Below, one piece after another: positions 1-9,130 of a DNA stretch of 22,500 bases. Under the pieces are notes generated by a model that ran no database searches, was not told where the DNA came from, and saw only the letters and a program-made list of their open reading frames with translations. Origin of the DNA: Stramonita haemastoma (lineage: Eukaryota; Mollusca; Gastropoda; Neogastropoda; Muricidae); NCBI GenBank assembly GCA_030674155.1, contig CM060323.1:49827861-49850360 (forward strand), read 5' to 3'. The position numbers and the translations under genes were made by a program. How positions within the stretch are numbered: the first letter of the stretch is position 1; every line of letters begins with the position of its first letter.

Positions 1-374
1 TTACTCGATGTCCTGTGAAGATTAAAATGACTTGCTTCTTTTATTTGTATTTGAAGTTATCGTAGAATGTTTGAACTAATATGAAATGTAGCTATCTTGT
101 GTCTTTTGATATAAACATTCGTATCAAAATGCCTGTCAATATTGTAATTGCCATTTATGGTATGATTAAAGTGCTTTTGACTTGACTTGGTTTGACTTGA
201 CTTGACTCTTTTCAAATGGAAAAAAAATATTTGTAAAAATCGCAACCATTCTTGCCAGTCAATAAATGATATTTTGCAGAGGATTGTTCAGTGATTGTAT
301 TACTGCAAACTGACGCTAAACCAAATCAAGATTTCTACTTTGTTGAAATTGTTACACAAATGAAAAAAAAACTC

Positions 375-377
<3 letters not shown>
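1..377. other. AT-rich complex DNA, no gene seen
   Basis: The stretch is AT-rich and has no credible coding frame; its only long open frame is a 62-codon minus-strand frame with no recognisable motif. It contains a short TTGAC array at 177-206 (annotated separately) and several A runs. Nothing resembles a promoter or an RNA gene. Confidence 0.6.
177..206. repeat. (TTGAC)6 imperfect pentanucleotide microsatellite
   Basis: Six consecutive 5-bp units read TTGAC, with the third unit changed to TTGGT. It is one of several pentanucleotide arrays in the window (GAATT, GGCAA, GATTT, CTACA/CCACA). Unlike the arrays at 4662 and 11803, no copy of the dispersed core sequence lies beside it. Confidence 0.85.

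Positions 378-408
<31 letters not shown>
378..408. repeat. C31 homopolymer
   Basis: Thirty-one consecutive C residues. A run of this length is unstable in replication and is a common site of sequencing or assembly length error, so the exact count should not be trusted. The opposite strand is a G31 run able to form G-quadruplexes. Confidence 0.95.
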
Positions 409-847
409 TAGAATACAGCTGCCGAAAGCAGCAGAGAATTAAAAGATGGCAATTTCCCAAACCTTCTCATGCACTTAAAACTCGTGGTCTAAGCGTTAGA
501 AATATAGCACAGTGTGTTCTAAAATTTTCTGTTTGAAAGCAAAGACTGCTGTTGACGTCACTTGGCTCACAAAATGTCATTTTTACCCCAGATATTATAA
601 TCTGCAAGGTAGTGTTTGCAATGACGCTTAAGTCTTTTTAAAATGTCTTTTTTAAAGGCCAGGTTCGGGCGGACGAAAGAGAGGTGATTTTTGGGGTGTT
701 GAAAAGAATCTGAGGTGGTTGCTGCGGAGTATTTCTTCATGCTACATTTAGCGTGGACAATAAGGGCCGGATGTGCATTATGATACCTGTGTGTATAGGG
801 AGGGCTGCGGTTGATATGAATAGTCTTTCGCTTCACACAATAACCTG
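409..847. other. Complex DNA with one TGACGTCA palindrome
   Basis: Non-repetitive, moderately AT-rich DNA. A minus-strand open frame of 89 codons (567-836) has no recognisable motif and is probably chance. A perfect TGACGTCA palindrome (the CRE consensus bound by CREB/ATF proteins) lies at 553-560, with no TATA box or coding start beside it to suggest a real promoter. Confidence 0.5.
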
Positions 848-875
848 TGCGTGCGTGGTGTGTGTGTGTCTGTCA

Positions 876-892
876 GGGGGGGGGGGGGGGGG
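876..892. repeat. G17 homopolymer
   Basis: Seventeen consecutive G residues open a GT-rich block. G runs also border or punctuate the GT arrays at 6833-6844 and 20404-20416, so G expansion next to GT is a recurring local pattern. Confidence 0.9.
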
Positions 893-1070
893 TATGTGTG
901 TGTGTGTGTGGTGTGGGGGGGGTGGGGGGTGTATGTGTGTGTGTTTGTGTGTGTGTTTGTGTGTGTGTATGTTTGTGTGTGAGTGTGAGTGTGTTAGTGT
1001 GTGTGTGTGTACGCCTGTGTGTGAGTGAGTGTGTGTGTGTGTTCGTACGTGCTCGTGTGTGTGCGCTTTA
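893..1070. repeat. Imperfect (TG)n array with G-rich interruptions
   Basis: About 175 bp of TG dinucleotides with interruptions (GGGGGGG, TATG, TTTG, GAGTG, ACGCC). The alternating purine-pyrimidine sequence could adopt left-handed Z-DNA. Open frames across it on both strands encode Val-Cys or Thr-His repeats and are artefacts. Confidence 0.92.
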
Positions 1071-1529
1071 TGATGCACACATTCGCTTTTGAATGAATGC
1101 GAGCTTGTTTTAGTGCAGGCATGTTTGGGGTTAAGGCATTATGCATGGTGTTTTCCCACACCACACCACCTGGGCTCAACAGCTGCAAGAAGCTGACGAC
1201 AAGATAAATCAGTATTTCAGTGGTCGTTCACCTTACTTAAATTCTACAGTTTCCACTTATTCAATACTATCTTTACAAGTCTGAAACCGGAATATAGCTG
1301 GCCTGTACAGCGAAGACATAATAAATGATTGTTATAATTATAGTCTCCACAACCAGCTGTACTCGTTATCCAAGGGGATGAGTGCGGAAGAGGGACAGGT
1401 GATGAACTCTTGGGTAAAATGGAACAATGTATATGCTATATTACTCATAGTTTGGGTACAATCAAGACTTTTCTCTAAGAAGGGATGTGTACGTGGTAAA
1501 AAGACTGCGTTTCTTCAGACACAGTTCGC
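1071..1529. other. Complex DNA, nothing recognised
   Basis: Non-repetitive sequence of mixed composition. I see no coding frame with a recognisable motif, no tRNA-like boxes and no similarity to other parts of the window. Confidence 0.55.
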
Positions 1530-1830
1530 TATTTTTTGTCTCCTCTTTCTTGCTCCTCTTCTCTGTCTTCTTTCTCTTGTTCCTCCTCTTTCCTCTCTTG
1601 TTCCTCCTCTTTCTTCTTGTTCCTCCTCTTGTCTCTCCCTTTCCCCATTTCAAGTCCTCCCTCTTCTTAATCTGACATTTCTTCTTCCTCTCCTCCCCCT
1701 TTTTTTTTCTTCTCCCCCTCTTTCTTCTTTTCTTTTTTCATGTCTGTTCTCATTTATCGTTGTTATGCTTTCATCTTCCTTGGCTTCACTTTATCCACCT
1801 ACCTCATTATCTTTTCTTGTTTGTTTTTGT
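1530..1830. repeat. Polypyrimidine (CT-rich) tract
   Basis: The plus strand is almost entirely C and T, with clusters of CCTCCTCTTTC. It includes a short tandem repeat at 1576-1630 in which the motif CTTGTTCCTCCTCTT recurs at starts 1576, 1597 and 1616. The open frame spanning it (1378-1833) is Leu/Ser/Pro/Phe-rich and is best explained by composition. A splice-acceptor polypyrimidine tract would be much shorter, so that reading is unlikely. Confidence 0.75.
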
Positions 1831-2060
1831 TAGCCTCTGTAATATGATTTATCTTTTTTATCTTTTTCTTGGTTGTTTTTAGTGTTTATTATTTGTTTGG
1901 GTTTTCTTTCTTTCACGGGGGTCTTGTGGGTTTTGTGTCGTTATTTTTCAGTCGATGTGATGTATTCTCGCAGTCTGCTTCATTTTTCTCAGGCGTGCTT
2001 TAATTTTAACAGTTTTCCTCCACACGCATTTGGACGCAGTGCTCCTCGTTTGAAAGTGAT
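1831..2060. other. T/G-rich complex DNA
   Basis: T-rich sequence continues from the pyrimidine tract. A 64-codon plus-strand frame (1873-2067) is Phe/Leu/Cys-rich and has no recognised motif. Confidence 0.5.
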
Positions 2061-2082
2061 GAATTGAATTGAATTGAATTGA
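2061..2082. repeat. (GAATT)4 pentanucleotide microsatellite
   Basis: Four perfect GAATT units followed by GA. The sequence on either side is complex and does not match the core element that accompanies the GATTT and GGCAA arrays elsewhere in the window. Confidence 0.9.
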
Positions 2083-2664
2083 TACCCTTGTCAGTCACGA
2101 GAGATTTCTCTGCGTAAAATTCAGGCTGCTTTCCCTGGAGAGAGTGCAGTTATCCTCACAAGGGCAGCGGCCCCTGGCTTTTTTCACATCAAAATTCCCT
2201 GTCTGTATGACTGTGTGTTGCATGCCCTATGGAGCGTAGCTTTTAACTTCTTTTTTTTTTTTATATCTTATTTACAGTATTCTGTCAAGGACAGCTGCCT
2301 TGTTGCCTTCATTTCATTCAACGTCTTTTCAAATCTGGGATATGAGGCGGGAGGGGAAAGAGAAGGGATGGTGATGGGGATGTTATAAACGGGGGGTGGG
2401 GGGTGGGGGGATGTCTTGAAGTGTTTTTGACGGTGAATGATATAAAGAAAGTTTGCGTCACCAGACTGTAGTGTTAGGCAGTGTGGCAAGTGCATTTTCA
2501 GCAAAAAATCTAATTGCACATAAATCATGAACAGCAAAAGCAAAAAAAATCCATTTAAAAAAGCCCACAACTGTTTTGCTAACAATAAACAAGAAAGGAA
2601 ACCGAACAACTCCAAAAGCAAAACTAAAACAACCTTGCAATGTGCATCATCACCATGCTTTAGA
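2083..2664. other. Complex DNA with T run and G-rich patch
   Basis: Mixed-composition sequence with a T11 run near 2252-2263 and a G-rich patch (GGGGGGTGGGGGGTGGGGGG) near 2391-2410 that could form a G-quadruplex. The minus-strand frame at 2268-2621 has no recognisable domain. No gene is supported. Confidence 0.5.
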
Positions 2665-2839
2665 ATCCATGTTCATCACACTATCTTTCAAATCCCGTTC
2701 ATCGTACTATCTTTCAAATCCATGTTCATCATACTGTATTTAAAATCCATGTTCATCGTACTATCTTTCAAATCCATGTTCATCACACTATCTTTCAAAT
2801 CCATGTTCATCATACTGTATTTAAAATCCATGTTCATCA
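2665..2839. repeat. 27-bp minisatellite, about 6.5 copies
   Basis: Units start at 2665, 2692 (26 bp), 2718, 2745, 2772, 2799 and a partial one at 2826. All share ATCCATGTTCATC, followed by a variable half: type A CACACTATCTTTCAA, type B CGTACTATCTTTCAA, or type C CATACTGTATTTAAA. The order is A, B, C, B, A, C, partial. Because 27 is a multiple of three, open frames run through it on both strands (2527-2880 plus with a FKSMFI-type 9-residue repeat; 2688-2888 minus with MNMDLKDS), but these follow from unit length. A coding origin is not supported by flanking sequence. Confidence 0.93.
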
Positions 2840-3811
2840 AAAAAATGAACCACCCGGACTGTGTAAGCAACATTTTGTAAAAGAACATACACCAGTAATG
2901 GTTTACCTAATATTGCTGGTAGCAAAGATGAATTCACAGTAGGTACTTAATCCTTTAACAAGTAACACGTTAACTACATTGTCAACTGTCACACTACTAC
3001 CACTAATGCAAGGTATATTTCCAACATGTTTTGTTTTAACACAGTTTAGTTTCCATCTACAGCACAAGCAAACAATCTGTTTCTTTTTAAAGCAAGCAGT
3101 ATTTTTTGTTGTTTAACCAAGCATTCACATCTTCTTAGTTTTTTCGTGTGTATCAAGACATCCTATGTCTTGTGTCTCGCCTACTGACATACTGAGTGCT
3201 GTGTTTTTGCATAGGTAGCATTATTGCAGAGATATTAGGCAGTATTATTGATAGGTTACTCCTGTTAATACATTGGTCTCTTTTATTTTGCCGAGATGTC
3301 CACTTTTTCGTTCAGTAAAATCCACAAGGAGACAGAATCCAACACTAAGTTAGAGATGAGTTTTTTCGGAGAGGTGATGAATGTATTCAATGACAAGATT
3401 TGGGTAACGATGTTAGATCTGACACTTGTGTGTAAAGGGATATGATGGTAGATAGAAGTTATTTGGAATCAACACGAAAACAATTCGAAAAATAACTTTC
3501 GGAAAACTTATTCAAAAACCTGAAGTGCCATCATCACTGCCACTAGTTTCGCTAAAAAAAAAGAACCAACACAAAAGCTGATTTATTTCTGTCATTTTTG
3601 CGTGGGTTTTTGTGTGAGCTAAATGTGTTTAATACACGATACCTCGGGTTTATCGTATTATCCAATACACTAGCACCCAGACCACCACTTATGCTGTAAT
3701 AGATGGGGAAAAATTTGGGTGGAACCTTCCCATACCCCATACATCACAAGGCAAAGAACACCCAAGCACCAGCGATGCTTTAGTCAGTCATACAGTCATC
3801 AGTGGAAAATC
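2840..3811. other. Complex AT-rich DNA, no gene seen
   Basis: Nearly 1 kb of non-repetitive AT-rich DNA. Stops are frequent in all frames, and the longest frame (3552-3740, minus) has no recognisable motif. No tRNA boxes, terminal inverted repeats or microsatellites were noticed. Single-copy intergenic or intronic DNA is the simplest reading. Confidence 0.6.
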
Positions 3812-3981
3812 ACATGCACACGCTAGTGTGCATGCGCGCACACACACTCACACCTTCCTCCCCCCCCCCCCCCACAGGGCGTATGCACGCACACACACAC
3901 ACGCACGCACGCACACACACACGCACGCGCGCGCGCAGCACACACCACGCATGCACACACACAGCATGCACACACACATGT
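3812..3981. repeat. (CA)n / (CACG)n array with C14 run
   Basis: Alternating CA with CACG and CGCG interruptions, plus a C14 run at 3860-3873. The segment at about 3898-3937 alternates purine and pyrimidine, including GCACGCGCGCGCGC, and is one of the strongest potential Z-DNA tracts here. Confidence 0.92.
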
Positions 3982-4365
3982 ACACGTTTTTAAAATATAA
4001 AAAAACAAATGGCTGTGACTAGCATATGATAAGATAGCAACTAGTTGGGACATTCCTTTCCGTCACAATATTAAGCTCAATTAAAAAATAAACAGAACCA
4101 AGAAGAAGGAGAACTGTGACCTTTTCTTTGCATCTGACAGTGTCTTAATCATCCTCTGAGTTCCCATAATAATATGCAGAAAAACGGACCTGAACTTTGA
4201 AAAAAGCCTTGCCCAACATTTGATTGGTGACGAGAAAAGCAGGCATACCCAGCTGGCGTGTTATTGTGCTATTGTTAAGCAGAGAGAATCAATGAGGAAA
4301 TGGTGAAATCAGGAAAAACCCTCTGATTTTGGACATTTCCTTTACCTGTCACTACCTTCTCTCAA
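3982..4365. other. Complex AT-rich DNA
   Basis: Non-repetitive DNA between two arrays. No coding motif, RNA gene or regulatory cluster was identified. Confidence 0.55.
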
Positions 4366-4389
4366 CACACAAACACACACACACACACC
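4366..4389. repeat. Short (CA)n array
   Basis: About twelve CA units with one AACA interruption, separated from the following GA array by a GC-rich 40-bp spacer containing the palindromic motif GCAGCGCTGC. Confidence 0.85.
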
Positions 4390-4428
4390 ATACACGCGCC
4401 GCAGCGCTGCGCCCCGCACAGCACGCAC

Positions 4429-4552
<124 letters not shown>

Positions 4553-4661
4553 ACGAGAGAGAGACAGAAGACAGACAGACAGACAGACAGGACAGACAGA
4601 CAGAGAGGAGGCAGGCAGAGACAGACAGACAGAAGACAGACAGACAGGAGCAGACGAGAGA
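4553..4661. repeat. (GACA)n-rich array
   Basis: GACA tetramers mixed with GAGA and GCAG units, directly downstream of the GA array. The GA to GACA order is repeated at 4843, 12291, 13353 and 18709. Confidence 0.9.
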
Positions 4662-4702
4662 GGCAAGGCAAAGCAGAGGCAAGGCAAGGCAAGGCAAGGC
4701 AA
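4662..4702. repeat. (GGCAA)n pentanucleotide array
   Basis: GGCAA units, imperfect at the left (GGCAAAGCAGA) and perfect from about 4679. The array runs directly into the conserved core beginning AAATTCTTTT, so the last AA is shared between the two. Confidence 0.9.
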
Positions 4703-4785
4703 ATTCTTTTCCTTTCGAGGATAATGAATAAGCACTCGTGTGCTTTTTGTTTTACATCCAGTCCCCGCCCTTAATCATGGATAAG
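4701..4785 (+). repeat. Dispersed core element, copy 1
   Basis: The segment begins AAATTCTTTTCCTTTCGAGG and continues through ATAATGAATAAGCAC and TTTTACATCCAGTCCCCG to about GATAAGACC. The same series of words occurs at 20471-20521, in reverse orientation at 11754-11802, and weakly at 22088-22115. Copy 1 sits directly 3' of a pentanucleotide array. It probably belongs to an interspersed repeat (SINE or non-autonomous transposon) with a microsatellite junction; the class is inferred and no coding sequence is present. Confidence 0.7.
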
Positions 4786-4842
4786 ACCAAGATAGAAAAA
4801 AACTCCTCTAACTAAACAACAACAATAATAATGATCCAAAAT

Positions 4843-4917
<75 letters not shown>

Positions 4918-5044
4918 TAGACGAGAGAGACAGAGAGACAGACAGAAGAGACAGAAGCAGAGAGACGACAGACAGAGACCAAGACAGAGAAACAGAGACA
5001 AGAGAAGAGAGAGAGAGACAGAGAATAGAGAGAACAGAGACAGA
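4843..5044. repeat. (GA)n grading into (GACA)n
   Basis: GA dinucleotides to about 4912, followed by mixed GACA, GATA and GAGA units. It is the second composite with purine-rich plus strand and the same GA to GACA polarity. Long Ser-Leu frames on the minus strand are artefacts. Confidence 0.93.
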
Positions 5045-5092
5045 CCAAAATCTAATTTTCTGGGGTGGTACAATAGAAAAAGAAAGAAAACG

Positions 5093-5171
5093 AATGTGTG
5101 TGTTTGTGTCTGTGTGTGTGTGCTGCGTACTACGTGCGTGCGTTCGTGCGTGCGCGCGCGCGCGTGCGTAC
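5093..5171. repeat. (TG)n / (CGTG)n / (CG)n array
   Basis: TG units followed by GTGCGTGCG and a GCGCGCGCGCG core near 5153-5164. The alternating purine-pyrimidine sequence with CG steps makes this a strong Z-DNA candidate. Confidence 0.88.
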
Positions 5172-5681
5172 GACAAAAACAGGCCAGATTTTGGCGGAGG
5201 AGAAGTGAAGGGCATATGGCTCCAGTTGCTTAAGCTTTAGCGGCCTACGGTTACAGTCGACACAGGTACGTACGGGCTGCTGTGTCCTACCTACGGCCCA
5301 GATCTTGTCACTGTACTCCACTTTCAGGACAGAAAGTTCAATCCTCCTGAAACAGGGTCAGGTGTGACGTCACCGCCAATAGCACACTTTTTTTCCCCGT
5401 CAAAGAAAACAATTTATCACAGCTCAGGCCAAAAAATATAAAGATGGAGCTGAAGTATGTCAACATTTTCAGTAGAAAAGAAAACGTATAATTTTCCCCC
5501 AGTAATGTCATGACATCACACCTAGTCTGACATCGAAAATGGATGGAACATAGCCCCGGAGGCGGAGATGGGGAAAGAAGACAAAAACTGCAAAGCATAA
5601 CTGAAATGCTGACGCGACAAGATAATGTCTATATGGTATTGTGTCTGCTTGTCCTGAGTAAAAAGAAAAGGTACCCGCCCT
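5172..5681. other. Complex DNA with CRE, CCAAT and imperfect inverted repeat
   Basis: About 500 bp of non-repetitive sequence. GGTGTGACGTCA at 5361-5372 and TGACATCACACC at 5511-5522 are inverted relative to each other with one mismatch in 12, enclosing about 140 bp. The first contains a TGACGTCA palindrome (5365-5372) followed by GCCAAT; the second overlaps a perfect 12-bp palindrome, ATGTCATGACAT, at 5505-5516. This could be a small MITE-like element or chance. No gene start is attached. Confidence 0.45.
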
Positions 5682-5820
5682 CTTTAGGGACATGGAAGGT
5701 AAAGCAGGGAAGGAGAGGAGATGGGCGCCGCCCTCAAAATGCTGGCCCTTAGTGAAGCTTAGGCCTCTGATGCCTCGCTCCCCTACGGCCACAAAAGTTA
5801 TGGGGCACTTTTACCTATCT
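5682..5820 (+). repeat. Interspersed repeat family 1, copy A
   Basis: Shares a long stretch with the reverse complement of 7466-7601, including GAGGAGATGGGCGCCGCCCT, then CTGGCCC, CTCTGATGCCTCGCTCCCC, TTATGGG and TACCTAT near the right end. Copy B continues further at its 5' side into a tRNA-like region; here the upstream sequence diverges, so copy A may be 5'-truncated. It contains the palindrome GGGCGCCGCCC-like centre GGCGCC. A SINE body is the best reading; no coding function is supported. Confidence 0.82.
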
Positions 5821-6374
5821 CTGTGCCTGTCTTCATCTTCCTACCTATATCCACACTAAAAATTCAATATCCATTTATCAATACGTCTGATTATTTTGCT
5901 TATCAACTGTTTTCACCGTGTGCACAGATTCACGACCTAAATTCTCAACTATAGCACTCTCTCCTTCTGTTATCTAGTCCATCTATTTAGGAATGCTTCC
6001 TCTCACTTCCTTGACCACAAGGAAACTTCCCTGATGCTTTCCAGTTCAGTTTTAAGACTGAACATTCTTTCAGTCCCATCTCTTCATCGGGTCAGTCTCC
6101 AGTTGCAAGCTTTTTGCCAGCAGCCCAATGTGTAGACTGTAAAGACTTCCCATTTCTTGGCTCTGTTTTTGGAAAGAGCTGACAAAATATTCGCTGCAGT
6201 GCTGTGGTTATCCACGTCAACGACCAATTTAATATCAATGTTTTGTTTGTTTGTTTTATGTTTCAGCTTGTTTGATGTTTTATCACAAGAGTGTTTCTTT
6301 CCATTTGTGGCAATGAATTCCAGTTTTGTTTCGGTTTGGTTTGGGGTTTTCTTTATTTGGCTTTTTTGTGCAGT
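5821..6374. other. Complex DNA, no gene seen
   Basis: Non-repetitive sequence of mixed composition with a T/G-rich right half (near 6240-6370). No coding motif or RNA gene was found. Confidence 0.55.
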
Positions 6375-6811
<437 letters not shown>

Positions 6812-6844
6812 GCGGTGAGTGTGTGTGTGTGAGGGGGGGGGGGG
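6812..6844. repeat. Short (GT)n followed by G12
   Basis: A GT run (6818-6830) leads to twelve G residues (6833-6844). It abuts the 3' end of the minus-strand SINE-like element and could have arisen as its tail. Confidence 0.85.
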
Positions 6845-6964
6845 CATCGCTTCATGGACGAAATCCCTTCATGGACGAACAAACACCTTGGCGTCAAACT
6901 CACGCCCTTAGGTTACGTCAAATGTCGATTACTGACGCTTAAACCACTGGGCTATGACGCCACA
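6845..6964 (-). mobile_element. tRNA-derived SINE head (minus strand)
   Basis: Read on the minus strand from 6964, the sequence starts GTGGCGTCATAGCCCAGTGG. TAGCCCAGTGG with following TTTAAGC fits an RNA polymerase III A box (6937-6954), and AGTTTGACGCC (6890-6900) fits a decayed B box (GGTTCGANNCC) in the order and approximate spacing of a tRNA. Downstream lies a 13-bp direct repeat, TTCGTCCATGAAG on the minus strand, at 6850-6862 and 6867-6879 with a 17-bp period. It is too diverged to be a functional tRNA gene. Its A-box motif TAGCCCAGTGG resembles that of the SINE at 21768. Confidence 0.65.
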
Positions 6965-7465
6965 GTACCACTTACAACCACAAAGCTGTGAAACTCGTGG
7001 GTAAAACCCCCCCCACAAAACCGCAAGCTCTCTGCCACTTGCCTGCTCTCTTGCTAGTTGTCTGTAAGGACAAGCTGAAATTATTGAAGGTGAGTATATT
7101 TGTCAAGCTTAAGGAAATCACACCATGACTCTGAATAAGCGTCAAAACATAACACTTTTGAAGATAAAAAGCTCTCATAATTTTTCTTGTAACACAAACA
7201 AATAAACAAAATACCGCTTAAGCAGTCACTTTTGGTTTTAATCCCTGGTTTATGCCGATTAAAGAAGATCTTAAGATAGACTTAGCTGACAAGTTTCTAC
7301 TTAAAAAACAAACAACTAAACTATTGTTTAACGTTACAAAGAACTACAAAAGTTGCGTACGAGTGGTTTGGACTCAGTACTAACGGTAAGAAACAAACAA
7401 ACCTGAACGTCCTATAATTTGTTTCTATTATCACAACCATTGATTATCATCAGACTGTTACTGTA
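6965..7465. other. Complex AT-rich DNA between two SINE-like elements
   Basis: Non-repetitive, AT-rich sequence with no coding motif. It separates two minus-strand tRNA-like elements. Confidence 0.55.
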
Positions 7466-7675
7466 AATAGGTACATATATCCCATAACCTATATGGTCGT
7501 AGGGGAGCGAGGCATCAGAGACCTCAGCTTCTCTAGGGGCCAGCATATTGAGGGCGGCGCCCATCTCCTCTCCCTCACTGTCTTACCTTCCTGACCCTTA
7601 TCACGTTCATTGCTGCTTAACCTTAGCTTGGGAAAGCGAGTGCTCTGGCCACTAGCGCTATCCCGTCTGTTACTG
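7466..7675 (-). mobile_element. Interspersed repeat family 1, copy B: probable tRNA-derived SINE
   Basis: The body, 7466-7601, is the reverse complement of copy A at 5682-5820. On the minus strand, the sequence upstream of the body reads GGATAGCGCTAGTGGCCAGA followed by GCACTCGC, which fits a tRNA A box (TAGCNNAGTGGNNAGAGC-like) at about 7642-7662. About 40 bases later comes AAGGTTAAGCAGC, a possible but poor B box. The layout of tRNA-like head plus family-specific body supports a SINE. Copies A and B differ at several sites, so neither looks like a very recent insertion. Confidence 0.65.
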
Positions 7676-7886
7676 TCCTGAAGGCTAACTCCACCCTCCA
7701 TCCACTCTCCTCCTCCCCGGCCCCAAACACGCCAAGGCAGAGTGCACATCATAACAGGGCAGGGGTCACATGACTGTGACTGCCTCCCAGACGACAGCGT
7801 GGGAGGAGGAAGAGAAGCAGAAGCAGAAGACCGCGACACTGTGCACTGTGACACTCAGAAAAGACGAATGGACACATGGAGAGGAA
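7676..7886. other. Complex GC-balanced DNA
   Basis: Mixed-composition sequence. The open frames here (7489-7854 minus, 7742-7960 plus) run across the SINE and the G run and show no domain. Confidence 0.45.
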
Positions 7887-7908
7887 GGGGGGGGGGGGGG
7901 GGGGGGGG
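7887..7908. repeat. G22 homopolymer
   Basis: Twenty-two consecutive G residues. Length is likely polymorphic or subject to sequencing error. Confidence 0.93.
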
Positions 7909-8213
7909 AGGCAGGAAGACGGGGGTGGTGGTGAAGGAAGAAAAAAAAAAACCTAACTGAAAGGAGACGGGAGGTGGGTGAAGTTAATGTGGGATGCCTA
8001 CTCGACCTCTGGGGTTTAGAAGGGTAACGCTGCTGTTTTTTTTGGGTTTTTTTTGGGTGGGGGTTGTTTGGGGGGTGGGGGGGGGGGTGTGAAGGTGGGT
8101 TAAGCCAGCCGTGACGGACGTTGAGATTTTGCTACTGAATGGTCCTTCTTACTTTGCTGGCTGGTTGGAAGAAGAAAAAAAAGGAATTGTTTTCAGATCA
8201 CATCGGGGAGAAG
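7909..8213. other. G/T-rich low-complexity and short unique DNA
   Basis: G-rich sequence follows the homopolymer, then a T/G patch near 8034-8100 with runs TTTTTTTT, GGGGGTTG and GGGGGGGGG. No gene is supported. Confidence 0.5.

Positions 8214-8297
<84 letters not shown>
8214..8297. repeat. (TG)n array, about 42 units, perfect
   Basis: Uninterrupted TG dinucleotides. One frame reads through this array and the next one as a 137-codon frame (8111-8524) with Cys-Val repeats, which is an artefact. Confidence 0.97.
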
Positions 8298-8305
<8 letters not shown>

Positions 8306-8436
8306 TGTGTAAATCTAAAACAACTTTACAACGATGCTGATTTTATATCCTTAGCATTTGCAACATGGAAAACAAAATTCGTAATAACAGTTTCCACCAT
8401 ACTATACGCTGTTATCTTGTTGTTGCTCTACATTCA

Positions 8437-8439
<3 letters not shown>

Positions 8440-8487
<48 letters not shown>
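8440..8487. repeat. (TG)n array, about 24 units
   Basis: Perfect TG run followed by degenerate GTGG/GTTG sequence to about 8550. It lies 140 bp from the preceding TG array, with complex DNA between. Confidence 0.95.
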
Positions 8488-8488
<1 letters not shown>

Positions 8489-8550
8489 TGTTTTGTGCGT
8501 CGGGGTAGTGGTGTGTTGTTGTAGTGTGTGTGCTGCGCGTGGGGCGGGGT

Positions 8551-8933
8551 GTGTTTTTGATCTTATACAAACACCCTGACAAAGTTTATTTATAATTCGG
8601 AATAAGTAATATTTTTAAAAAAAACCAACAAACATATGCTCTTATTAATAGAAAGTAGAAATAAAGTCCAGAGCAGTAGAGGGCCGCTTTGTACAATGAA
8701 TGCAGAATCAGCGGAACCGAAAAGCAAGGTTACATTCTGTACACGCCTTAGTTGAAAGCCAGTGCAGACATTCCAGCAAAGGCTAATATAGACAGCAGCT
8801 GTTGACTGCTCTCCGCACCATGCAGTCCATCACAGAGTTATGGCTGTTTTATTCTCCCTCAAACGGTGCTTCGGATCGTTTCGAGGAAAATGAAGAACAG
8901 GAATCATGCCCTGACTATAACGAAGACAGAAAC
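8551..8933. other. Complex DNA, no gene seen
   Basis: Non-repetitive DNA between TG arrays. No coding motif, tRNA box or internal repeat was recognised. Confidence 0.55.
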
Positions 8934-9035
8934 GTGCGTGTGTGTGTGTGTGTGGTGTGTGTGTGGTGTGGTGTGTGTTGTGTGTGTGTTCAGTTTAAAC
9001 GCCCTTCCACAAAATAGTAATATCAGACGTGTGTG

Positions 9036-9105
<70 letters not shown>

Positions 9106-9130
9106 TGTGTGTGTGTGTGTGTGTGTGTTA
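8934..9130. repeat. Two (TG)n arrays with unique spacer
   Basis: Imperfect TG at 8934-8990 (GGTG and GTTG interruptions), a 50-bp unique spacer, then a longer TG run at about 9029-9128 with one GATG interruption. Confidence 0.93.

Noticed and set aside
1530..1760. Splice-acceptor polypyrimidine tract
   Set aside because: At more than 200 bp it is far longer than an acceptor tract, and no exon-like frame follows it.
2665..2839. CRISPR array
   Set aside because: Units are contiguous 27-bp tandem repeats without unique spacers, and the genome is eukaryotic in character.
2527..2880. 117-codon frame with a FKSMFI 9-residue repeat as a possible repeat protein
   Set aside because: It is the translation of the 27-bp minisatellite. 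One unit is 26 bp, which shifts the frame, and the flanking codons show no domain.
7489..7854. 121-codon minus-strand frame as a gene
   Set aside because: It overlaps the interspersed repeat copy B and lacks any recognised motif; the part shared with copy A is not kept in one frame as a conserved protein.
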